From contig CAJUNK010000012.1 of the NCBI GenBank assembly GCA_910587815.1, positions 16,596 through 80,595 on the forward strand: a stretch of 64,000 nt of DNA. Reading direction: 5' to 3'. The position numbers and the translations under genes are program-made. Under the pieces are notes generated by a model that was given only the letters and a program-made list of their open reading frames with translations, ran no database searches and had not been told where the DNA came from. Below are positions 32,077 to 39,823 of the stretch, in pieces. Within the stretch, counting starts at the first letter, position 1. Every line of letters begins with the position of its first letter. The DNA comes from Candidatus Gastranaerophilales bacterium. GTDB taxonomy: Bacteria; Cyanobacteriota; Vampirovibrionia; Gastranaerophilales; Gastranaerophilaceae.

Positions 32077-32415
32077 ATGAATTATTTGAAATATTTTAAA
32101 AACGATAAATACGATTTTGATAAAAATAATTGTTGGCATTTTGTCCAAAAGGTATACAGAGAAGAACATAATATAATTCTTCCCGATGTGCCGATTTGCG
32201 AAGATAGTGAAAGTTATGTACGCGCCAATGTAAAAGCAAGACGCTTAGAAAAAGCAAAAACCGGCTCATTTGTTTTTGTTGCAACATTACATGATAATCA
32301 CGTAGGCTATGCCTTAAACGATAAAGAATATATGCACAAAACAGCGAATCAAGGGGTTAGAGTTTCTTTAATCCCAAAAAACGCTGAAATATACGAAATC
32401 TTTAAAAATGATTAG
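32077..32415 (+). CDS. NlpC/P60-like tail tip peptidase (K-like)
   Basis: 112 residues. Catalytic Cys in KNNCWHFVQKVYREEHNI and catalytic His in TLHDNHVGYALNDKEY match the NlpC/P60 fold used by lambda gpK-like proteins to open peptidoglycan during DNA entry. Shorter than gpK, as it lacks the Mov34-type domain. Overlaps the next gene by 8 bases. Confidence 0.75.
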   Translation: MNYLKYFKNDKYDFDKNNCWHFVQKVYREEHNIILPDVPICEDSESYVRANVKARRLEKAKTGSFVFVATLHDNHVGYALNDKEYMHKTANQGVRVSLIPKNAEIYEIFKND

Positions 32416-35131
32416 AATTATAACCAGAAATTTTAATACTAAAAAACTTACAGAAGAAAAATGGGATGGGCATTTTGCTTTTTTCCATTTTAAAAAGTTT
32501 AAAAATATTTATTTAAATGGTAAACCCCTAAAACCTTGGAATATTTTGAAAAATGGTGATGTAATTGAAATTATATTACAGCCTAAAAAGCAAATTGTTA
32601 GCTTTGCGACATCTCTTTTAACAATAGCTGCCAATGTATTCTTAGGTGAAGGATTAGGCGCTATTGTTGGCCTTGTTGTTGGAATTGTAGGAACTACGGC
32701 AAGTAGCCTGTTAAGTAAAAATACATCGGCTACACCACAATCTGCCACCCAAAAAGAATATTCTTCAAGCACTCAACCTGAGCTTAAAGGTGCTAATAAT
32801 GAAATATCGGATGGCTGTCTTCCTGTTGTTTTTGGTAAAACGCAGCAAACACCATCTTATGGCCAATTGCCTTATAGGCTTGTGTTAGATGGGGCAAGCA
32901 CAAATAAATACAGGCAATACTTTGTTTCAAATTATAATAATGTAACATATTCGGATTTTAAACTGGGTGAAACTCCGCGCACTGATTATTCAATTGATTA
33001 CATTGATATAATCACCGCAAGCGGTTCATCTAATTTTATAGGCTTTGATAATGTTAAAGCGGTGACTATTAATGAGGAATTGTCATACAATCCTGATGAA
33101 GATGTAAACCAAAATGCCCACTTTGATTATAATGATTTAACCAACACAAATTTTATTACGCTTAATTTTCAATTAAAATTTACAAATGTGGCCTTAAACA
33201 ATTGGGCAAATAAAACGTTTATATCCTTAATAAGGGTAGTAAAAGACGGCGCTTTTGAGGATTTAACCCAAAATATAACCATAACCAAAGCCGAGCTTGA
33301 AAATCAGGGAAATGACACATATATTTACAATGGTACAGTAACACATACCATTGATGAAGGCCAATTTAGTGAGGTTGTCTACACAAATTTTGCCCCTGAA
33401 AGTAATACGCGTGGTAATTCTGTTGAAACGACAAATGAACTTGATGTACTATATGTTTCCGAAAATCTTGTAACCGAAACACTTAATCTAAACACGGTTT
33501 TAAATCTTTCAGTGAATAAATATTCAGGCACGGTTTCTGAATGTATTGCGACATCCCCTGATGGTGCGCTTGAATGTGATGTTATAATCAGCTTCCCACA
33601 AGGCCTTTATCACCAAAACAACAGTGGTACGCGGGGCAAAAGAAGCGTTAAAGTTGAAATTATGTTTAAGGAAGGGGATGGCGAATATAGGCCGGTTAGT
33701 GAAGCCCAAAGTTTATACATAAGAGATTTAGAAGGCAATAAACAGCCCCTAAGTAGCTCTACAACTACTATAGATGGTGCCAATGTTACAATGGAGACGC
33801 CAAGTAATTTGAACGTGGCTGACCAACTTTTCTTTAGACCTATTGGCTTTGTTTTGCCATCAAAGGGGAAATACACGGTAAGAGTACGGTCTGCCGATTT
33901 TGCAGATAAATCAAATTATGATATCGGATATCCTTATTGCGCCGAAATCCAATTTTATATGGATGGATCTATTTTAGATACATCAATCTTACCCAAAGTA
34001 AATCAAATTGCTTTTGAGGCTACTGCCTATAAAGGTTTATCAGGTACTTTAAAAAAGTTTAACTATATCGCAGAGGCCCGCATTCCTGTTTGGAATGGTG
34101 AAAACTGGGATACAATAGCACCCAGTGAAAATCCTGCAGCAATAATAAGATATCTTTTATGCGATACTCTTGCAAATCCAAGGCCTATAAGTCCTGATTT
34201 AATTGATAACAATTCGCTAGTTAAATTATATGATTGGTGTGAAGAACAAGGCTATAAAGCGGGCGGGATAGTATCCGAGGCTACAAAAACTTTTGATGTC
34301 ATAAACGAAATCTTATCAAATTGCCAAGGTGGAATGATACCGCTTTTAAACGGCAAACACGTTTTTACAATAGACGGCGGGGAAAAGACACCAAAGGGCA
34401 TGTTTAATCAGCATAATAGTTGGGACTTTTCCTGGACGCCAAATATAGGCAGGTTGACAGAGGCTTTAAGAGTATCTTTTGTTGATAACACAAACTACAC
34501 AGAAGATGAAGTAACTGTTTGGTGGTATGACGGTGCAGTGCACGAAAGCATCAAAGAAGGCACCACAGAGGCCGATTATCTTTTAGTGAAAAAAGAGATG
34601 AAATATGTAAATGACCGCCAAAGTGTTTTAAAGGCGCTTACGTACGAGCTTGAAACCATTCAAACAAGAAGAAATAATTTTGAATTCAGTGTTAATCTTG
34701 AAGCCTTAAATATGACACTATTGGACCGTGTTTTTGTTTCAAATAGCGCAAATATGCAAAATGAAAGCACAGGGCTCATCAAAAAGGTTTTGTCAAAGAA
34801 CGACACAATTACAGGTTTTGAACTATACGCAGCGGTAGAAATACCTGAAGATGCCAAAATTATAATACGGTCACTTGATTATGCCAATGAAACTGCAGTT
34901 ATAAATATTTATGATGTTTTAAATTCAGGCCGCACCCATATTGTTGAAATTGAACCCGTTTTAAACGATGGAATTATAAAAGGAGCCGGCGAAATCCAAG
35001 GCATCAAAGATGTTTGGCACTATGATGGGGATTTATTCACAATCGGTCAAGATACTATTTATGATTGCGTGATAACGGATATCAGATACAACGAAGACAA
35101 TACGGCAACAATAACGTGCAGGGATTATTAA
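32408..35131 (+). CDS. Tail tip host-specificity protein (J-like)
   Basis: 907 residues. The first about 80 residues (IRIITRNFNTKKLTEEKWDG ... LKNGDVIEIILQPKK) look like a beta-grasp/lambda I-type module, then a hydrophobic stretch (LLTIAANVFLGEGLGAIVGL) and the J-like central hub: ISDGCLPVVFGKTQQTPSYG, NPAAIIRYLLCDTLANPRPI, TKTFDVINEILSNCQGGMIP, WDFSWTPNIGRLTEALRVSF, LALEDRVFVSN-like LLDRVFVSNSANM. It forms the tip and initiates tail assembly; receptor binding may be shared with the fibre at 39824. Confidence 0.85.
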   Translation: MIRIITRNFNTKKLTEEKWDGHFAFFHFKKFKNIYLNGKPLKPWNILKNGDVIEIILQPKKQIVSFATSLLTIAANVFLGEGLGAIVGLVVGIVGTTASSLLSKNTSATPQSATQKEYSSSTQPELKGANNEISDGCLPVVFGKTQQTPSYGQLPYRLVLDGASTNKYRQYFVSNYNNVTYSDFKLGETPRTDYSIDYIDIITASGSSNFIGFDNVKAVTINEELSYNPDEDVNQNAHFDYNDLTNTNFITLNFQLKFTNVALNNWANKTFISLIRVVKDGAFEDLTQNITITKAELENQGNDTYIYNGTVTHTIDEGQFSEVVYTNFAPESNTRGNSVETTNELDVLYVSENLVTETLNLNTVLNLSVNKYSGTVSECIATSPDGALECDVIISFPQGLYHQNNSGTRGKRSVKVEIMFKEGDGEYRPVSEAQSLYIRDLEGNKQPLSSSTTTIDGANVTMETPSNLNVADQLFFRPIGFVLPSKGKYTVRVRSADFADKSNYDIGYPYCAEIQFYMDGSILDTSILPKVNQIAFEATAYKGLSGTLKKFNYIAEARIPVWNGENWDTIAPSENPAAIIRYLLCDTLANPRPISPDLIDNNSLVKLYDWCEEQGYKAGGIVSEATKTFDVINEILSNCQGGMIPLLNGKHVFTIDGGEKTPKGMFNQHNSWDFSWTPNIGRLTEALRVSFVDNTNYTEDEVTVWWYDGAVHESIKEGTTEADYLLVKKEMKYVNDRQSVLKALTYELETIQTRRNNFEFSVNLEALNMTLLDRVFVSNSANMQNESTGLIKKVLSKNDTITGFELYAAVEIPEDAKIIIRSLDYANETAVINIYDVLNSGRTHIVEIEPVLNDGIIKGAGEIQGIKDVWHYDGDLFTIGQDTIYDCVITDIRYNEDNTATITCRDY

Positions 35132-35139
35132 GGAATAAA

Positions 35140-36426
35140 ATGTTAGATAAAGAATTATTGAAATTAGACGATTTAAAATATCGTCTTTATTTGCGTTCGC
35201 AAAATAAACCTGCCACAACTTTTGAGTGGTGTAACCCATTAATGGCAGATGGTGTGCCGATTTATGCAAGACAAAAAAGCACCTGTTCTGACCCTAATAT
35301 TAGGGTTTCTTATAACAATTTTCAGGTTATCCAAAGAACAAAAGCGGGATATCTTGCAGGAGATATTAAAAGAACCTACACGGATGAAATCCCGGAGGAT
35401 GTAAGGGCTAAATTTACCCATTTTGATAACCTTAATCATTTTAAAAGCCTTTTAAAACGTTTGATGTTTTCTTGTGCAGGATGGGGTAACACTTATTCTC
35501 TTTGTTATTTAGATAAACAAGATGACATAAGGATTAAACAAATCCAAGCATGGGAAGGCAAGGTACAGTATAACGAGCATGGCGAACCTGAGAAAGGTTT
35601 TGTTTACTACAAAAAAGACGAGCGTATGCATATTTGGGAATATGATAGCAAAAATGTTACCAAATGGCTTGGCTCAAAAAGCGGTAATTCCTATCAAGTT
35701 GTGGTCCCTCCAAAGCTTCACGGCTTTGACGGTATTCCATTAATTGAATGGCGCAATGGGGATAATTGTCAAGGTAATGCACAACAGGCTGTATCGCTTT
35801 TGGATGCTTTTGACCGCTTAATTAGTGATAGTGTTACAGAAAGTGCCACATTTAGGGCTGCATATCTTCTTTTAAAAAATATGGGGCTCGTTGATGATGT
35901 TGTCAAAGAAAAAATGCAAAAAACAGGTGTTTTCTTTGGCGGGGAAAATGCCGAAGCTCGCTTTATTACAAAAGATATAAACCCAGAATATATTAAATTC
36001 GTGGTAAATAAAGTATGGTCAGGTATTTGGATTGTGGCATCATCTGTTGACCCGGAAGCCCTTGCAAGCCTTTCAAATGCTACAGCTTTTCAGATTTCGC
36101 AAATGTACAGAAATATGGAAGAAGATGCCAAAGACACCGAAGCTGAATGGAAAATTAGCCTTGAATATTTAGACAGAATTTTAAAATCATATTGGCACGG
36201 CCTAGATGTTCAAAGCGTTAGTGATTATTCAACCGAAGATATTAATTATGATTTTAAACGCAATATTCCAAAGGATGTTATGACTTGGCTGAAAGATATT
36301 CTCACAGCAGGCGGCAGATTGCCGCAAAAGGAAATCTTTATTAAGGCGGGCTATGACGAGAAAAAAGCCGAGGAATTGGTACAAGAGGCAGAAGCTGAAA
36401 ATTATGAAATGTTAACAAACGAATGA
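35140..36426 (+). CDS. Portal protein (SPP1 gp6-like)
   Basis: 428 residues from the ATG at 35140 (AAGGAAT upstream); the longer frame from 35065 overlaps the tail tip gene and is not used. VSYNNFQVIQRTKAGYLAGD, RLMFSCAGWGNTYSLCYLDK, GIPLIEWRNGDNCQGNAQQA and LLDAFDRLISDSVTESATFR are the SPP1/gp6 portal pattern. It forms the dodecameric DNA gate and would seat the connector proteins encoded 10 kb earlier. The head module starts here, after the tail module. Confidence 0.9.
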   Translation: MLDKELLKLDDLKYRLYLRSQNKPATTFEWCNPLMADGVPIYARQKSTCSDPNIRVSYNNFQVIQRTKAGYLAGDIKRTYTDEIPEDVRAKFTHFDNLNHFKSLLKRLMFSCAGWGNTYSLCYLDKQDDIRIKQIQAWEGKVQYNEHGEPEKGFVYYKKDERMHIWEYDSKNVTKWLGSKSGNSYQVVVPPKLHGFDGIPLIEWRNGDNCQGNAQQAVSLLDAFDRLISDSVTESATFRAAYLLLKNMGLVDDVVKEKMQKTGVFFGGENAEARFITKDINPEYIKFVVNKVWSGIWIVASSVDPEALASLSNATAFQISQMYRNMEEDAKDTEAEWKISLEYLDRILKSYWHGLDVQSVSDYSTEDINYDFKRNIPKDVMTWLKDILTAGGRLPQKEIFIKAGYDEKKAEELVQEAEAENYEMLTNE

Positions 36427-37766
36427 AACAACCGACACAAAAACAAATTAAGGCCCTAAGAAAACGCTACAATGAGCTTATCGCAGAGGCACAAGCCAAA
36501 TGCATAACGGATTTTCAAGAGGTCAGAAAATATGTTTTTTCAAAATTGGCTGATTTAAAAAAAGACGATAAACTGTATAAAATTCTGCAATCATATATCA
36601 TTGAACATTACAACGAAATGTTTTTAAATTTGAAAACTTCTGTTGTTGATAATTACAACACAGCAGGGGTAATTGAGATTGGTTTTGCATCTAAAACTTT
36701 AGGTGAAAAATTGGCCTATATCCCTGCTCAGGTTAAAATTTTGCCCAAAACAAAACCTTTTGAAATTACAAATAGAATTCTTGCTGAAAAATCGGTTTTA
36801 AAACGTTCAAAAATAATGGCGCAACAGGTGACAAGCACCATTGCTAAAAGCTTTGAAAAAGGTTCATCCATTCAAGAAGTTCAAAAGAAAATTGACGTTA
36901 TTATGGGCTTTCGCAATAAATATGGTCAAATTAATGATAAAGCCAAAAAATTAATCATCGAAGGCAAATTTTCCCATCGAAACGGCCATATTTATGAAAC
37001 CTATAGAATTGCACGTACTGAAACAATGCGTATGGCTTCATTGCGCACGCACGAGGTATTTAACGCAGTTGAAAGGGATGACAAGCGCCTAAAGCTTTGG
37101 GCTGTACTTGACCACAGAACAAGGCCGCAATCAGCCGTTATGCACAGGCAGATTTCGGATGAAAAAGGTCGCTTTAGATACCCTGATGGCATTTTTTATG
37201 AACTTGGCGAAGCCCCTAAACAATGGAGTATAAATGACCGTGAGACACAATTTGTAGTGTTTTTGGATAATCCGACAATTGCAAAAGAGCTCAAACAACA
37301 AGAAAAGGCTAAACTTCCAAACCTTCAAACCCTTTATGAGCAAACACAGGGAGTAGCTACAGCATTGCGTAATAGTATGCCAGAGAGCCAAATTACCACA
37401 GAATATTTGCGGGATAACTTTGACAAAGAGTTGCGTAAACATTACGTGGTGGTTGGAAAACTTGACACAAATGTACAGCAAATGCTTGGTAGCAACACAA
37501 AAGATTTAAGATTGTCTTTTGATAATTTTGTCAAAAATCAGGCGAAACACCCTGAAATCGCATACGAGATGTACAAACGGGCAAATACTTATATAAATCA
37601 ATCTCAAAACATTTTTAAAAAGAATAATCAAATTATATCATTTGTTGAACAAAATAACACTCTTTACCAAATGGTTATTAAAACAACTCAAAACAAAGAT
37701 GAAAATTATTTGCAATCAATCAGGGTTAGTAACTATACGGATTTGGAAAGATATAAAAAACAATAG
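36423..37766 (+). CDS. MuF minor head protein fused to a PBECR-like nuclease domain
   Basis: 447 residues. Residues about 130-285 are the MuF/SPP1-gp7 head morphogenesis domain: SFEKGSSIQEVQKKIDVIMG, YETYRIARTETMRMASLRTH, LKLWAVLDHRTRPQSAVMHR with FVVFLD. Residues about 330-447 are extra: HYVVVGKLDTNVQQMLG, FVKNQAKHPEIAYEMYKRAN, ISFVEQNNTLYQMVIKTTQN and NYLQSIRVSN. This 'KHPEI ... Y..viKtt ... yl.S.R' order resembles the phage barnase/EndoU/colicin/RelE-like (PBECR) domains found at MuF C-termini. A packaged RNase-like effector is the inference. Confidence 0.75.
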   Translation: MKQPTQKQIKALRKRYNELIAEAQAKCITDFQEVRKYVFSKLADLKKDDKLYKILQSYIIEHYNEMFLNLKTSVVDNYNTAGVIEIGFASKTLGEKLAYIPAQVKILPKTKPFEITNRILAEKSVLKRSKIMAQQVTSTIAKSFEKGSSIQEVQKKIDVIMGFRNKYGQINDKAKKLIIEGKFSHRNGHIYETYRIARTETMRMASLRTHEVFNAVERDDKRLKLWAVLDHRTRPQSAVMHRQISDEKGRFRYPDGIFYELGEAPKQWSINDRETQFVVFLDNPTIAKELKQQEKAKLPNLQTLYEQTQGVATALRNSMPESQITTEYLRDNFDKELRKHYVVVGKLDTNVQQMLGSNTKDLRLSFDNFVKNQAKHPEIAYEMYKRANTYINQSQNIFKKNNQIISFVEQNNTLYQMVIKTTQNKDENYLQSIRVSNYTDLERYKKQ

Positions 37767-37837
37767 TCCGATTATGAGGACTCGAACTATCCCTCTGTGA
37801 CCAGTTGGCTCGGTGTCGAGATTTACCGTATCAGACT
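37765..37837 (-). other. tRNA-like 73-nt cloverleaf in the late operon
   Basis: Read leftwards, AGTCTGAT pairs with ATCGGACT (one G-U) as an acceptor-like stem, CGGT/ACCG forms a D-arm-like stem, and GAGG/CCTC encloses a TTCGAGT T-loop. Total length is exactly 73 nt. The anticodon arm is poor and the T-arm loop too long, so it is not a standard tRNA. It lies antisense between MuF and scaffold genes. Confidence 0.4.
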
Positions 37838-37919
37838 ATCAACCCCATTATACCACACCTTTGAATTTTTTAAACCCTATCTAAGGGTTTAGTTCACATA
37901 TTTTTAAGGAGAAATTTTT

Positions 37920-38468
37920 ATGACACAACAACCAAACGGCGGTGCTAATCCTGATGACGTAAAACCTACGGCGCAAGGTGGTTCAGACGTAAACAATGAT
38001 GGTGCACCTAAAAGGGAAAATGACATCAAAAAGGAACTGGAAAGCCTTAAAACAGAGCTTGAAGCTCTTAAAAAAGAAAGTTCCGGCAAAGATAGCAAAA
38101 TTGCCAAGCTTTTAAAAGAGCAGGAAATTTCATCTCTTTCCACAAAAACACAGGAAGAACAGCTTGAGCATTACAAAGCGCAAGCTGCGCTCTATGCCCG
38201 TAAAGAAGCCTTTAGACAGTCTTTTAAAGAAAACAGCCTTAATGCGGATGATTTTATGGAAATCGTAGATGAAAAGGATCCAAAAATCCAGGCAGAAAAA
38301 TTTGCAAAACTTTTAAAGGCCCAAACCGAACAAAGTGCAAAAACCGCCTTGGAAGCCTTCAAGAAAGAGGTGCTTGCAAAAAAAGGTGATGTTCCTAAAC
38401 CCAAAAACCCACAGAACAAAACAAATGCCGATGTAAACGCTTCAATTAGAAGTGCGTTCGGCAGATAG
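37920..38468 (+). CDS. Capsid scaffolding protein
   Basis: 182 residues: disordered acidic/Asn-rich start, then a long coiled coil (KELESLKTELEALKKESSGK; TKTQEEQLEHYKAQAALYAR), then FRQSFKENSLNADDFMEIVD and a Pro/Lys/Asn-rich basic tail ending ASIRSAFGR. This is the DUF4355-type scaffold design. AAGGAG precedes the start. It is followed by the major capsid gene. Confidence 0.85.
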   Translation: MTQQPNGGANPDDVKPTAQGGSDVNNDGAPKRENDIKKELESLKTELEALKKESSGKDSKIAKLLKEQEISSLSTKTQEEQLEHYKAQAALYARKEAFRQSFKENSLNADDFMEIVDEKDPKIQAEKFAKLLKAQTEQSAKTALEAFKKEVLAKKGDVPKPKNPQNKTNADVNASIRSAFGR

Positions 38469-38492
38469 AACAAAAAACGAAAGGATTTAATT

Positions 38493-39482
38493 ATGGCAGT
38501 AAATATTATTACAAGACAAGATGCGGAGGCTTTAATCCCTGTTGAAGCTTCGAGGGAAATTATTCAAAATGTACCCCAACGCTCAAAACTCTTACCTCTT
38601 ATGAGACGTTTGCCAAATATGACGGCATTACAGAAAACTATTCCTGTTTTGTCATCATTGCCGTCCGCAAGCTTTGTAAATGGAGACACAGGGCAAAAAG
38701 GTACAACAAACGCAAAATGGGATAAATTACCCCTTACTGCAGAAGAATTAGCGGTAATTGTCCCAATTTCAGAAAACGTGCTAGCTGATGCAGATTACGA
38801 TATTTGGGGCGAATTAAGGCCGCAAATCGAAGAAGCTTTTGGTGTTGCAATTGATGCAGCCATTGCATTTGGTACAAATAAACCTGCATCATGGCCGACT
38901 GCTATTGTTCCCGCCGCTATTGCCGCAGGTAACAACGTGCAAATGGGGACAGGCACCGACCTTGCTTCCGAAATTATCGGACCAGACGGCTTAATGGCCA
39001 AGGTTGAAAATGACGGCTACAGGGTAAATGGCTTTTTTGCAGACGGCACAATGGAGGCATATTTAAGAGATTTGAGGGATAAAGAAAACAGATTTTTGTA
39101 TACTCGCTCTCTTGAAGAATATACCCCGGACCGTTTAGTGGGTCGCCCTATATTTTACGATAATCAAGGTATTTTTGATGTAGCACAAGCCTTAATGATT
39201 GCGGGTGATTTCTCAAACGCAGTTTATGCAATTAGGCAGGATATGACATACAAAGTATTAACAGAGGCTGTGATACAAAATGCCGATGGCACGATTGCTT
39301 ACAACTTAGCACAACAGGATATGGTGGCATTGCGTTGTGTTATGCGCTTAGGCGTTCAAATTGCAGCGCCTATAACACGCAGAAATGAAAATAATGCAAA
39401 TCGTTATCCGTTTGCAGTTCTTCAACCTGCAAGCACGCAATCTACAAATACAGCAACTACTGATGAAAGTGAGGTTCAATAA
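38493..39482 (+). CDS. Major capsid protein (HK97 fold)
   Basis: 329 residues. RQDAEALIPVEASREIIQNV, SKLLPLMRRLPNMTALQKTI, ASFVNGDTGQKGTTNAKWDK, AEELAVIVPISENVLADADY and IEEAFGVAIDAAIAFGTNKP are the HK97-type capsid consensus, including the E-loop and spine helix. There is no N-terminal delta domain, consistent with a separate scaffold gene. Strong GAAAGGA ribosome-binding site. Confidence 0.92.
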   Translation: MAVNIITRQDAEALIPVEASREIIQNVPQRSKLLPLMRRLPNMTALQKTIPVLSSLPSASFVNGDTGQKGTTNAKWDKLPLTAEELAVIVPISENVLADADYDIWGELRPQIEEAFGVAIDAAIAFGTNKPASWPTAIVPAAIAAGNNVQMGTGTDLASEIIGPDGLMAKVENDGYRVNGFFADGTMEAYLRDLRDKENRFLYTRSLEEYTPDRLVGRPIFYDNQGIFDVAQALMIAGDFSNAVYAIRQDMTYKVLTEAVIQNADGTIAYNLAQQDMVALRCVMRLGVQIAAPITRRNENNANRYPFAVLQPASTQSTNTATTDESEVQ

Positions 39483-39763
39483 TGGCATACGAAAAACATA
39501 CTTGGAAAAAAGGGGAGAAAATAACTTCTGAACGTCTTAATAATCTGGAAACCGGGATTGAAGACAATAAGAACGAGATTACGGAAGCCTTTAAAGATAT
39601 TGAAGAAATTTATCTGAAAATTGAAAACCTTGATAACTTAGTTGGTTTAGATGGGGAAGCAGAAGAAATTAAGCCGCTAAAAAAAGAGGCCCAATTATCC
39701 GATTTGATAGCTAAAACTAACGAATTAATCAGTACTCTTCAAAAAAGAGGTGTTCTCAAGTAA
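39482..39763 (+). CDS. Head-fibre-like small protein
   Basis: 93 residues: YEKHTWKKGEKITSERLNNL with ETGIEDN, a coiled coil (ITEAFKDIEEIYLKIENL) and a C-terminal LISTLQKRGVLK. The 'W..GE.IT..RLN.LE.GI' start is typical of small fibre and head-decoration proteins of phages. Overlaps the major capsid stop by one base. Confidence 0.6.
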   Translation: MAYEKHTWKKGEKITSERLNNLETGIEDNKNEITEAFKDIEEIYLKIENLDNLVGLDGEAEEIKPLKKEAQLSDLIAKTNELISTLQKRGVLK

Positions 39764-39823
39764 GAAAGGCATCAGGGGGATTTTATCCCCCTCCTTTTAA
39801 TCCAATTACACATAGGAGCAAAA

